A stretch of DNA of 64,000 nucleotides from Saprospiraceae bacterium (lineage in GTDB: Bacteria; Bacteroidota; Bacteroidia; Chitinophagales; Saprospiraceae), in contig JAIYAP010000011.1 in assembly GCA_027488935.1 (NCBI GenBank), positions 62,001 to 126,000 on the forward strand, given 5' to 3'. The notes beneath the pieces are model-generated. The model searched no databases. It was not told the origin of the DNA and saw only the letters and a list, made by a program, of their open reading frames with translations. Shown here piece by piece: positions 9,620-19,400 of the stretch. The translations under genes were made by a program, and so were the position numbers. Within the stretch, counting starts at the first letter, position 1; each line of letters opens with the position of its first letter.

Positions 9620-10522
9620 ATGAGTCTGCAAAAACGTCTAAGCGGAACCGGTGTTGCCCTGGTAACACCTTTCAAAAATGGGAATATCGATTGGGAAGGC
9701 CTCGAACGATTGATTGAACATGTTATGAGCGGCGGAGTAGAATTTCTGGTAAGCCTCGGCACCACCGGCGAATCGGTAACTACTTCGGATGAAGAACATC
9801 GCGCGATCCTTGATTTTACCATTAAAATAAACCGGGGACGCTTGCCTTTGGTGGCGGGCATTTTTGGCGGCAACAACACCGCAGCGCTGGTTGATAAAAT
9901 AAAGACGTATAATTTTGAGGGGATTGACGCGCTCTTGTCGAGCAATCCATCGTACAATAAGCCGGGCCAGGAAGGCATTTATCAGCACTATATGGCCTTG
10001 GCCGAGGTGTCGCCGCTACCGATTATCATCTACAATGTGCCGAGTCGTACCGCTTCCAACATGTCGGCCGAAACCACCTTGCGGCTTGCACATGGGAGCG
10101 ACAAGTTTATCGGCATTAAAGAAGCCAGCGATGATATTTACCAGGTGATGAAAATCCTGAAGGGGCGTCCAGACGGCTTTTTGGTGTTGAGTGGCGATGA
10201 TTTTATTACGTTGCCACTGATTACAGGTGGTGGCGATGGCGTTATTAGCGTGATTGCCAATACCTTACCACGGCCTTTTACCGATATGGTACGTGCTGCA
10301 TTGCGGCATGATTTGCCAACGGCGCAAAGTTTGAACTTCCAATTGCTCGAATTGTATCGCTTATTATTCATCGAAGGGAATCCGATGGGGGTAAAAGCGG
10401 CTTTGGAACTGCAGGGGGTTTGCAGCAGCGAGGTACGCTTGCCACTGACTTCCATGAGCGCAGACGGCGTCCACCTTTTGATGGCTGCTTTAGAGCCATT
10501 TAAAGATGGACGCCGATCATAG
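9620..10522 (+). CDS. dapA: 4-hydroxy-tetrahydrodipicolinate synthase
   Basis: The protein has 300 residues. It condenses pyruvate with aspartate semialdehyde in the lysine/diaminopimelate pathway, in the cytoplasm. Visible active-site residues are the GTTGES loop (residues 47-52, with the family threonine pair), Tyr138 in IIIYNVPSRT, and the Schiff-base Lys167 in GIKEASDD. The length is normal. It begins 6 bp after the DUF6913 gene and converges on recA. Confidence 0.97.
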   Translation: MSLQKRLSGTGVALVTPFKNGNIDWEGLERLIEHVMSGGVEFLVSLGTTGESVTTSDEEHRAILDFTIKINRGRLPLVAGIFGGNNTAALVDKIKTYNFEGIDALLSSNPSYNKPGQEGIYQHYMALAEVSPLPIIIYNVPSRTASNMSAETTLRLAHGSDKFIGIKEASDDIYQVMKILKGRPDGFLVLSGDDFITLPLITGGGDGVISVIANTLPRPFTDMVRAALRHDLPTAQSLNFQLLELYRLLFIEGNPMGVKAALELQGVCSSEVRLPLTSMSADGVHLLMAALEPFKDGRRS

Positions 10523-10580
10523 ACTTGTTTCGGACTTTTATTTTAAACAGGTACTGCGGTGATGATACGTTGGTGGCGAA

Positions 10581-11648
10581 TTAAAATTCGTCGCCTGGTT
10601 CGTCATCTACAATTGCAGCAGCGGCTCCTACCACGGCTTTCACCGGTGCTACCGCAATTTTTTCCTTTACTTTTACTTCAATTTCTGCGGCTACTTCCGG
10701 GTTATCCAGTAAGAATTGCTTGGCAGCATCGCGTCCTTGGGCAATTTTAGCGCCATTGTAGCTATACCAGGCACCGCTTTTCTGGATCACTTCAAGGTCA
10801 GAGCCGAGGTCGATAATTTCCCCAACTTTAGAAATGCCCTGACCAAATACGATATCGAATTGTGCAACCCGGAAAGGGGGCGCCAATTTGTTTTTTACCA
10901 CTTTTACTTTTACCTGGTTGCCCACCACGTTGCCGTCTTTATCTTTCATGGCAGCACCGCTTTTGCGGATATCAAGGCGTACAGAAGCGTAAAATTTCAA
11001 GGCATTACCACCCGTAGTTGTTTCGGGATTGCCGAACATTACGCCGATTTTTTCGCGCAACTGGTTGATAAAGATACAGCAGCAGCCAGTACGGCCGATG
11101 TTGGCGGTCAATTTACGCATGGCCTGGCTCATCAAACGGGCCTGTAAGCCCATCTTGGAGTCGCCCATTTCACCTTCAATCTCCGAACGGGGCACCAAGG
11201 CGGCCACTGAGTCAATCACTATAATATCAACGGCACCTGAGCGGATCAGGTTTTCTGTAATTTCCAGCGCTTGCTCCCCGTTATCCGGTTGGCTAATCAG
11301 CAGGTTGTTTACATCAACGCCCAATGCTTCGGCATAAAAACGGTCAAATGCGTGTTCTGCATCCACAATCGCAGCAATACCGCCTTTTTTCTGGCACTCT
11401 GCCACGGCATGAATCGCAAGGGTGGTTTTACCAGAAGATTCTGGTCCGTAGATTTCAATGATCCGTCCTTTCGGAAAACCACCGCAACCCAAGGCGATAT
11501 CTAATCCGAGCGAGCCGGTGGAAATGGTTTCTACTTCAATGGCTTGTTTGTCGCCAAGGCGCATGATCGTGCCTTTGCCATAGGTTTTGTCCAAACGATC
11601 GATGGTCGCCTGGAGGGTTTTAAGCTTATTTTCTTTTTCGGTCGACAT
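10581..11648 (-). CDS. recA: Recombinase RecA
   Basis: The protein has 355 residues from the ATG at 11648; an in-frame ATG 12 codons upstream gives a non-family N-terminus. RecA forms ATP-dependent filaments on single-stranded DNA for homologous recombination and the SOS response. Walker A is GPESSGKTT at residues 68-76; the MAW motif, Walker B ([12 protein letters not shown]) and loop L2 ([13 protein letters not shown]) are intact, with no intein. The C-terminus ends in the usual acidic tail (DDEPGDEF). It converges on dapA. Confidence 0.98.
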   Translation of the reverse strand: MSTEKENKLKTLQATIDRLDKTYGKGTIMRLGDKQAIEVETISTGSLGLDIALGCGGFPKGRIIEIYGPESSGKTTLAIHAVAECQKKGGIAAIVDAEHAFDRFYAEALGVDVNNLLISQPDNGEQALEITENLIRSGAVDIIVIDSVAALVPRSEIEGEMGDSKMGLQARLMSQAMRKLTANIGRTGCCCIFINQLREKIGVMFGNPETTTGGNALKFYASVRLDIRKSGAAMKDKDGNVVGNQVKVKVVKNKLAPPFRVAQFDIVFGQGISKVGEIIDLGSDLEVIQKSGAWYSYNGAKIAQGRDAAKQFLLDNPEVAAEIEVKVKEKIAVAPVKAVVGAAAAIVDDEPGDEF

Positions 11649-11681
11649 GGTTACTGATCCTTTTTGTTTATGAATTCGGCA

Positions 11682-11711
11682 CAAAAATAAACAAAATGTT
11701 TTTCATTCAAA
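11682..11711 (-). promoter_or_regulatory. Candidate recA promoter
   Basis: On the minus strand TTTG (11708-11711), an 18-nt spacer and TATTTTTG (11682-11689) precede recA by 33 nt. The spacer is 1 nt shorter than the usual range. No obvious LexA-type palindrome was seen. Confidence 0.45.
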
Positions 11712-11919
11712 ACATTTTTTACAAAAAAATAAAAATTTATTTGCGTCCGATCAAAAGTAAGGGGATAAATGGTGGTATGGGCCGACAGTTGGGGTGCTTT
11801 TTACAGGGTGATTTTCCCCAAATACGTCCCTATATTTGATACAAATTATTGTAAATCAAAAGGTTGGAATGGGTTGTTCCTGTCAAATGCTGTAGTACGC
11901 TGCCATTGAAAACAGGTTA

Positions 11920-13560
11920 TTACAAACCTTTTCGCAGGCGCGCGACCGGGATATTCAATTGTTCGCGGTATTTGGCAACGGTTCGGCGGGCAATATTGTA
12001 TCCTTTTTTGAGCAGGATCGATTTTAACTTTTCGTCAGACAGTGGGCGGCGCTTGTTTTCTTCTCCAATAATATCGCTGAGGATTTTCTTTACCTCGAGG
12101 GTCGAAACCTCTTCGCCATCCTGGGTAGAGAGGCTTTCGGAGAAGAAGTCTTTCAAGCGTTTGGTGCCGAATTCGGTTTGTACGTATTTGGAATTGGCCA
12201 CACGCGATACGGTAGAGATATCCAGTCCAGTAGCGTCGGCGATATCCTTGAGGATCATGGGGTGTATTTTCTTTTGATCGCCGGTGAGGAAATAACCCTC
12301 CTGGTGTTTCAGGATGGCACCCATGGTGAGCAGCATGGTTTGTTGCCGTTGTTTAATGGCATCAATAAACCATTTAGCGCTGTCAATTTTTTGTTTGATA
12401 AACAGCACGGCTTCTTTTTCGGTGCGGGAAGCACGGCGGCCATTACGGCCATTGTGGTAGGCCCGCAGCATATCGCGGTACTGATCGTTGATGCGCAATT
12501 CAGGTGCATTGCGGGCATTGAGCGAAAGTTCGAGTTCGCCGTCGCGGTTTTGCACGATATAATCAGGAATCACATAATTTTGGTTGCGATCGCCTTTCGA
12601 GGTAAAGCCGCTTGCTGGTTTGGGGTTCAGTTTCAGAATTTCGTCGACGGCCACCTTCAGATCTTCCTCGTCGATGCTGAGTTGTCGGCAAAGTTTGGGG
12701 TAGTGTTTTTTGGTAAATTCGTCGAAATGCTGGTCAATAATGCGCATTGCAATGTGAATCGCCAGTTTTTCTTCATAGGAAACCACTTCATCTTCCTGCC
12801 GCAACCGGGCCTTTAATTGGAGCAATAGGCATTCCTGCAGATCGCGGGCGCCACATCCAGGCGGATCAAACTGCTGCACTTTGAGCAGTATATCGATGAT
12901 TTCTTTTTCGGTGGTACTGATATTTTGGCTGAATAAAAGATCGTCGACCATCGCCGTGGTGTCGCGGCGTAAATATCCGTCGTCGTCAATGGAGCCAATA
13001 ATCTGCATGGCGATCATTTTTTCGCGTTCATCTACGAGGTTGATCAGGCCAATTTGCTCTTCCAGGTATTCGTGGAAGGTGCTTTCAAACGCCAAAGGAA
13101 CCGTTTTCTCTTCTTCATCGGCGCGGTCTTCGCCTTTGGTTTTATAGGTTGCCGGGTCGTCTTCAATAAAATTGACCAGGTAGTCATCGAGTTCTACATC
13201 GTCTTCCCGTACATTAATGGCTTCATCATCGCTGGCGTAATCGTCCGAAGATTCCTGTTCGATGGATTCCATCATATTGGCGGGTTCGATATCGCCGGTG
13301 TCTTCACCCGCTTCCGCTTTTTGTTCACGCGCGTAATAATCGGCGTCCATATCGCCCAAGTCCATTTCGGAAAGGCCTTCTAACATGCCATCCCCTTCAT
13401 CGCCTTCTTCCAGGGCAGGGTTGATTTCAAGTTCCTCCTGAATCCGTTGCTCCAAGGACGCCGTCGGGATTTGCAGCAGTTTCATCAATTGAATTTGCTG
13501 TGGAGAAAGCTTCTGTTGAAGTCTTTGCGTTAAGGTCTGTTTTGGTCCAAAAGATGCCAT
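11920..13560 (-). CDS. rpoN: RNA polymerase sigma-54 factor
   Basis: The protein has 546 residues from the ATG at 13560. An upstream in-frame ATG would add 17 residues unlike the family. Region I is clear (about residues 5-50, TQRLQQKLSPQQIQLMKLLQ and then EELEINPALEEG). A long acidic region II follows (residues about 50-150), then the core-binding region and helix-turn-helix (DATGLDISTVSRVANSKYV). The RpoN box ARRTVAKYRE is at about 524-533. It directs core polymerase to -24/-12 promoters and needs an AAA+ activator; none is encoded in the window. Confidence 0.97.
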   Translation of the reverse strand: MASFGPKQTLTQRLQQKLSPQQIQLMKLLQIPTASLEQRIQEELEINPALEEGDEGDGMLEGLSEMDLGDMDADYYAREQKAEAGEDTGDIEPANMMESIEQESSDDYASDDEAINVREDDVELDDYLVNFIEDDPATYKTKGEDRADEEEKTVPLAFESTFHEYLEEQIGLINLVDEREKMIAMQIIGSIDDDGYLRRDTTAMVDDLLFSQNISTTEKEIIDILLKVQQFDPPGCGARDLQECLLLQLKARLRQEDEVVSYEEKLAIHIAMRIIDQHFDEFTKKHYPKLCRQLSIDEEDLKVAVDEILKLNPKPASGFTSKGDRNQNYVIPDYIVQNRDGELELSLNARNAPELRINDQYRDMLRAYHNGRNGRRASRTEKEAVLFIKQKIDSAKWFIDAIKQRQQTMLLTMGAILKHQEGYFLTGDQKKIHPMILKDIADATGLDISTVSRVANSKYVQTEFGTKRLKDFFSESLSTQDGEEVSTLEVKKILSDIIGEENKRRPLSDEKLKSILLKKGYNIARRTVAKYREQLNIPVARLRKGL

Positions 13561-13633
13561 GTAGTGCGGGGGATTACATTTAAAAAATACGTGATAATAA
13601 CGAGGTAGCAAAAGCCCCCATCAAAGCTGAGGC

Positions 13634-13666
13634 CAAATTTATCGGGAAAGCGGCCACAAATGCAAA
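13634..13666 (-). promoter_or_regulatory. rpoN promoter (TTTG-N21-TAAATTTG)
   Basis: On the minus strand TTTG at 13663-13666, a 21-nt spacer and TAAATTTG at 13634-13641 match the Bacteroidota consensus exactly; the inferred leader is about 70 nt. Confidence 0.6.
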
Positions 13667-13852
13667 TCTTATTTACCTAAAATTAAAAATATAATTTAAT
13701 ATGTTGATTATGAATGCGTTGTGAAATAAAAAATATTTTTCAAAAAATTAAGTATTTTTATGTTATTTTAAACATATAAAGACTATTAACAATGTGTGTC
13801 TAGTTGTTTTTATATGAAAAATAATAAGCGGGTGCTTTTTTTTAAAATCGCT

Positions 13853-13860
13853 TATTTTTG
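13853..13860 (+). promoter_or_regulatory. -7 box TATTTTTG for the C1 peptidase-gcvT operon
   Basis: It matches TAnnTTTG, 45 nt before the start codon. No clear TTTG is present at -33. Confidence 0.4.
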
Positions 13861-13905
13861 CCCCTACTTTAAGGCTTACCTAACTGAATAAGACCATTAT
13901 TGCGC

Positions 13906-15204
13906 ATGAAAAAAATGATGTTTTGCCTGTTGTTCTTACTTGCCGCGCTTGCTGCGCAGGCACAAAAGCCCGAACCTTATGCCTTTAAGGAATTCAAACA
14001 ACTGAGTACTACGCCGGTCAAAAGTCAAGACCAAACGGGTACTTGTTGGGCTTTCAGTACGGCTTCTTTTCTGGAGAGTGAAGCACTGCGCTTAGGCAAG
14101 GGTGTTCAAAATCTTTCTGAAATGTATATCGTACGCCACGTTTATCGTCAAAAATGTGAAAACTACGTACGCCGCCAAGGTCATACCCAGTTTGGAGAAG
14201 GCGGCCTTGCCCACGATCTGCTCAATGCCGTAAAAGATTATGGGTTGGTGCCAGAAGACGCTTACCCTGGTCGGAAAGATAAGAGCAAGCCTTACAACCA
14301 TGCGCGGATTGAAAAAGCGCTTAAAGCATTGTGCGACGAATTTGTCAAACAAGGCCAGGAAGGTACTTTATCTGAAGATTGGATGAAAAAGATTGATGTT
14401 GCTCTGGATGAAGAATTTGGCATGCTTCCGGCCAAATTCAACGTCAATGGATTGGCAATGGACCCTATTGCTTTTCGCGATTTCCTGGGTATTATTCCTA
14501 AAAATTACGTCCATATTACCTCTTTTACCCACCACCCATTTTACGAGCCCTTCATTTTGGAGGTGCCCGATAATTTTTCCAACGGTTCTTTTTACAACCT
14601 GCCTTTGAGCGAACTGATGCAAAGCCTCAATTTTGCCGTGCAGCAGGGCTACTCTGTAGAGTGGGACACCGATGTAAGTAACCGCGGGTTTTCGGCCCAA
14701 AATGGCTTGGCGATCGTGCCTGAAAAGGAATGGAAAGACAAAAACAAGGAAGAAATTGCTTCTACCTTCAAGTTTTGGGAGCCAGAAGTGAATGTAACAC
14801 AGGAATACCGCCAACAATTGTTCGATCGTCAAATTACCATGGATGATCATTTGATGCATATTACGGGTATCCTCGACGAAACCCACAGCGGCATTTACTA
14901 CGTGGTAAAAAACTCCTGGGGTGAAATTTCTGACCTGAAAGGATATGTGCACGTGTCGGAAGCCTACATGCGTGCCAACACCATTTCCTTTACCGTACAC
15001 AAGGATGCCTTGCCATCGGATGTGCGCAAAAGGTTGAAACTGGAGCCAGGGGACGTTCGTATTGAAGGCGCCAACGGCATGCCGATCCCTCCAAAACGCA
15101 AGCCTACCCGCGATGACCCACGGGTTGCGCCGATTGATGGCAGTACCCCTGTAATTGAAAAAACAACACCACGCGCTCAACCTAAAAAAAAGGATAACGA
15201 ATGA
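13906..15204 (+). CDS. Exported C1-family cysteine peptidase (PepC/bleomycin hydrolase-like)
   Basis: The protein has 432 residues from the ATG at 13906. A signal peptide precedes the mature part (hydrophobic residues 5-18, AAQAQK cleavage region). The catalytic triad of the bleomycin hydrolase/aminopeptidase C branch of papain-like peptidases is visible: Cys47 in QTGTCWAFST, His318 in HLMHITGIL, Asn336 in VKNSWGE. The usual family is cytoplasmic, so the signal peptide is notable; the protein probably acts in the periplasm or outside the cell. The C-terminal about 50 residues are Pro/Arg/Lys-rich. The stop codon overlaps the gcvT start (ATGA). Confidence 0.9.
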   Translation: MKKMMFCLLFLLAALAAQAQKPEPYAFKEFKQLSTTPVKSQDQTGTCWAFSTASFLESEALRLGKGVQNLSEMYIVRHVYRQKCENYVRRQGHTQFGEGGLAHDLLNAVKDYGLVPEDAYPGRKDKSKPYNHARIEKALKALCDEFVKQGQEGTLSEDWMKKIDVALDEEFGMLPAKFNVNGLAMDPIAFRDFLGIIPKNYVHITSFTHHPFYEPFILEVPDNFSNGSFYNLPLSELMQSLNFAVQQGYSVEWDTDVSNRGFSAQNGLAIVPEKEWKDKNKEEIASTFKFWEPEVNVTQEYRQQLFDRQITMDDHLMHITGILDETHSGIYYVVKNSWGEISDLKGYVHVSEAYMRANTISFTVHKDALPSDVRKRLKLEPGDVRIEGANGMPIPPKRKPTRDDPRVAPIDGSTPVIEKTTPRAQPKKKDNE

Positions 15205-16325
15205 AATTAACAGCCTTAACCGATAAGCATATTGCTTTAGGGGCTAAAATGGCCGAATTTGCTGGCTATAATATGCCCATTTCCTACACCACCATCACCG
15301 ACGAACACAACGCCGTACGCAATGCAGTGGGGGTGTTTGATGTGAGCCACATGGGAGAGTTTATTGTACGGGGAAAAGATGCGCTTGCTTTTTTGCAAAG
15401 TGCCACTTCCAACGACGTAAGCAAACTCCAGCCTGGCGATGTACAATACTCCTGTTTGCCCAATAAAAAAGGGGGAATTGTCGACGATTTGCTTGTTTAT
15501 CGCCTGGATGATGCCCCTGAAATGGTGGTGGAAGGCGAACAGAGTTATATGTTGGTGGTCAATGCTTCCAATGAACTGAAAGACTGGCGCTGGCTCAAAC
15601 GTTTGGCACGCGGGTTTGAAGTGAAACTGCAAAATATTTCCTCCAAAATGGGCTTGATTGCCGTGCAAGGCCCGAAAGCGGTAGAAGCGTTGCAAAAGTT
15701 GACGGATATTGACTTGAAAAGCATGAAGTACTATTCGTTTCGTCGGGGCAAATTTGCGGGTTGCAACAACGTGATTGTTTCAGCAACGGGTTATACGGGC
15801 AGCGGCGGCTTTGAAATTTATGCCAAAAACAAGGATTTGGTCAAAATTTGGGATAAAGTATTCAAAAATGGCGAAAAATTCGGCATTCAACCCGTTGGTT
15901 TGGGCGCCCGCGATACCTTGCGTCTTGAAATGGGATACTGCCTGTATGGCAATGATATCGACGATAAAACGAGCCCCTTGGAGGCCGGTTTGGGCTGGAT
16001 TACCAAATTGAACAAAGCCGGGGAGGCACCGTCTTTTGATCGGTTTAAAAAACAAAAAGAAGCAGGTGTAAAACGCAAACTGGTCGGATTTGTGCTCAAC
16101 GAACGCCGCGTGCCACGCCACGGATATGTGATCGAAAGCCCACGGGGTGCCGTTATCGGCGAGGTTACTTCCGGTACCCATGCGCCCAGCCTTGATCAGC
16201 CGATCGGGATGGGTTATGTAAAAGCAAAATTTGCAGAACCAGGAACTAAAATTAAAATTGTAATGGGTGCCAAGAAATTGGATGCAGTGGTAACCAAAAT
16301 ACCCTTTGTTACACCGGGGGTTTAG
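15201..16325 (+). CDS. gcvT: Glycine cleavage system aminomethyltransferase (T protein)
   Basis: The protein has 374 residues and starts inside the stop of the peptidase gene (ATGA overlap), so translation is probably coupled. It transfers the methylene group from aminomethyl-lipoyl-H protein to tetrahydrofolate. Family signatures: DVSHMGEF, NDVSKLQPGDVQYS, a GYTGSGGFEIY block, the GLGARDTLRLEMGY block, and C-terminal GEVTSGTHAPSL and IGMGYV. The gcvH and gcvP genes are not in the window. It is followed by a strong bidirectional terminator. Confidence 0.97.
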   Translation: MKLTALTDKHIALGAKMAEFAGYNMPISYTTITDEHNAVRNAVGVFDVSHMGEFIVRGKDALAFLQSATSNDVSKLQPGDVQYSCLPNKKGGIVDDLLVYRLDDAPEMVVEGEQSYMLVVNASNELKDWRWLKRLARGFEVKLQNISSKMGLIAVQGPKAVEALQKLTDIDLKSMKYYSFRRGKFAGCNNVIVSATGYTGSGGFEIYAKNKDLVKIWDKVFKNGEKFGIQPVGLGARDTLRLEMGYCLYGNDIDDKTSPLEAGLGWITKLNKAGEAPSFDRFKKQKEAGVKRKLVGFVLNERRVPRHGYVIESPRGAVIGEVTSGTHAPSLDQPIGMGYVKAKFAEPGTKIKIVMGAKKLDAVVTKIPFVTPGV

Positions 16326-16340
16326 TTTACTGCATATTAC

Positions 16341-16391
16341 CATAATATAAATGCCGGGACGATGTGATATCGCCCCGGCATTTTATATTAT
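16341..16391. terminator. Bidirectional terminator between gcvT and the metalloprotease gene
   Basis: A long stem of about 18 bp built on AAATGCCGGG (16349-16358) and CCCGGCATTT (16374-16383), extended outward by a near-perfect CATAATAT/ATATTATG match. It is T-rich on both sides and serves convergent genes. Confidence 0.85.
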
Positions 16392-16407
16392 GCTTGTTAT
16401 CAAGTAC

Positions 16408-19400
16408 TTATCGTACAATGCTCAAGCGCACCGTACCCCAATTGATCCCGTCGGTCATACGCAGCATATAAATGCCTTGTGGGAACGCTTGGAGGTCAAG
16501 GTCTGTTTGAAATGCGCCCTGTCCTGGGGTATAATCCAGGTTGCGCAAAATACGCCCTGCCATGTCTTGTACTTGCAAATGCAAGGTGTTTGGTGCCGTT
16601 TCCATGCGCAATTGGAACCATCCTGTACTTGGATTTGGCGCAATTTGCAGTCCCCAGGCAATGCTCGGCTCAATGGTTGCGCTCACAATGACTACTGCTT
16701 CGCTAAATGCAATACAGCCATTTGCGTCCACGACTTCTACAACATAGGAACCCGGGCTTAGGTCGGCAAATACATTGCTACTTTGGAATGAAACAGCATT
16801 CAAACTGAATTCATAAGGTCCGGTGCCGCCGGTTGGAGACAGTACAATGGAATCGGTAACGACACTGGCGCCGAGGATGAGGGAGTCGGGTTCGCTGATG
16901 CTGAAATTGATGATTTGTGTGTAGCCCTTGCTGTCGGCAACCTCTACCGAATAGTTTCCTGCAACGAGGTCACTGATTTCGAAATTTTGATCGCAGGTCC
17001 CTAGTATGGTGGTAATGGTTGCGCCCGGAATTGCCGCCAGGGTAATCGGCGGATAACCACCATCAACACAAAGGGTAACTTTTCCGTTGTTTTCACCAAA
17101 ACAGCTTACTGCACGCGTACTATCTACCTGGGTAACAATGGTATTTCCAAATATTTCGAAGCTCGTAGTTGCAGTACATCCCTTTGCATCGGTGGCAAGT
17201 ACGGTGTAATTGCCGATGTTTAGGTTGTTGAGCGGCGCACCGGGTACATCATTGAGGGTATAGGTAAAGGTACCTGTTCCGCCATTAAAGGTAAGCGCCA
17301 CTTCATTGTCTGTCACATTGGTAGCCACTACGGTTAACAGATCGGGTTGGTTGACATTCACGGTAAAGAACACCTGGGTACCGATTGCATCGCGCACTAA
17401 AATATTATAAACACCGGCTGTTAATCCCGAAAACACGTTTCCATTTTGAAAAGGAGCCATATTAATAATGTACTGATAAGGTGGGATACCTCCAGTTGCG
17501 AAAGCCGTAATGACACCATCATCCCCACCAAAACAGGTCACCGGAATGGTATTATTGGCTGTAAGGGTAAGGGCCGGAATTGAAATAACTGCATTTTTTG
17601 TGGTAACGCAGCCATTGGCATCACGGGTGGAAACACTATAAGTTCCATTGGTCAAGTTAGTAAACACCCCGGAATCCTGGTAGTTGGTGCCATCAATACT
17701 AAATTGATAAGGCGCAGTACCGCCACTTGCATTTGCCGTGAGGGTATTCAACTGGGTTGTTGCGGTCAAATTCAATACAGCCGGATTGGTAAGCACAACG
17801 GTATTGGTGGTTGCTTCGAAGCCCATGTTATCCCGTACGACCACCGTGTAAGAGCCTGCGAACAAGCCGGTGAACACATCCTGCGATACAAATGGCCCAT
17901 TGTTGATGCTATAAGTATATGGGAAGCTGCCACCGCCCACGGTAACATTGATGATACCTTGATCTCCGCCAGCGCACAATACATCCGAAATAATGGTTGC
18001 TTGTACAATCAGGGTATTCACTGCTACAATTGCTTGTACAGTACCCGTGCATCCATTGGCATCTTGGATCGTTACGGCATAAACGCCATTGGGCACGCCT
18101 GTGAAGATATTGCTGCTTTGGAAAGTGCCATCTATACTATATTGGTAAGGGCTGGCACCACCGTTGGCTATCAGTGTAATTACATCGTTTACCACATTAC
18201 TGGTACCACTTACGGCTGTTGGATTGCTCAAAATTACGGCATTCGAACTGGCCGTAAATCCAAACTGGCCTGTAACCACCACCGTATAGGTACCCGCCGC
18301 GAGGCCCGTAAATACATTCGAAGTTTGTGGGGCTCCACCATTGATACTATAGGTGTAGGTGCCATTGAGGCCGCTTGCGGTTACGGTGATTTGGCCGCCG
18401 GTTCCATTGTTACAAGGAACTGCTGCGGTTTGTGTTGCCTGCGCACTAAGGTTGTTCTTTACAATGATAAAATTGAAAGGAACATCGTGTACCCAGGCAA
18501 AATTGTTGATATCCAGGGCGTCGAATCGGAACTGATCGGTTGTAGCGTTGTTGCCATTATTTAAATAGGACACCAAGCCATTGTTGATTTCAGCCTGGGT
18601 AACCACCGAACCAATGGTAAGTGGAATACCACTCAAACGCAAAGTTCCGTGCGCGGGTAAAGTCAACAAGGTGTACCGACCTTGCGCCGAAGTGCCTGAA
18701 AGTTGCATGCTCAAATAGCTGCCATCTACATTGGCGCTGCCACCCGATGGAACGCTCAGGGGCAAGTTTGTCGTAATTATGCCTGGTGGCAATACGGCAG
18801 GAAAGCAAAAATCGAGGCTCCAAGCCGTTAAACTGCCGCCATCATCGGCGTAATTATCGCTGATTTCCAGTTGCCAGTTGCCGGAAGCATTGCCGCCTAC
18901 GATGTAGCCCAGGGTATCAATTGGCTGAAAGGTGCCTTGCAAAGCGATACCGGTAGCCGCACAGGTCCCTTCTAAAATTGCCGCCGAAAGACTTGCCTCA
19001 TCATCAAAGACCAGATCGAGATTGTCATTTCCACAGCCAAACTGATCAGCAGGTACGCCTGGTTGACTGAATAGGATAAAGTCCTGTCCCCAAGGCGTAC
19101 TGAGGGTGGCCGCCAAATCACCTACATAGGTATGATCGGCCTTTATTTTTACATTGATGTCGCTAATAACCGCATTTACAGGCACATTCAAGGTTGAAAT
19201 TACGGAATTGATGGAAGTTCCATCAATTACTTTCGGCACATCGGTGCTGGTAAATACTTGTCCGCAAACTTTATCGGAGGTCTGAAACGCAGCACTTCCT
19301 GATGTCGGACCGGCGCCACACAAGTTGCTGGATTTTACACGCCAATAATATACGGTGCTATTCAGCAAATTAGGGCTGGCAGTTGTGTCCGATACAGAAA

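Larger units (their letters stand above)
13561..13905. promoter_or_regulatory. 345-bp divergent intergenic region between rpoN and the C1 peptidase
   Basis: It is very AT-rich between about 13680 and 13850. It contains a well-formed promoter for rpoN and a -7 box for the peptidase gene (both listed separately). I see no ORF and no RNA gene in it. Confidence 0.6.

Noticed and set aside
10574-10594. Palindrome GGCGAATT...CGCC over the recA stop codon as a terminator
   Set aside because: The stem is bulged and there is no T-run after it on either strand.
11831-11838. TATATTTG on the plus strand, possible promoter antisense to rpoN
   Set aside because: It is a lone -7 match with no TTTG at -33 and no supported plus-strand gene downstream.
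17704-18564. 286-codon plus-strand open frame inside the metalloprotease gene
   Set aside because: It is antisense to the SprB-repeat region; the repetitive sense strand creates long antisense frames.
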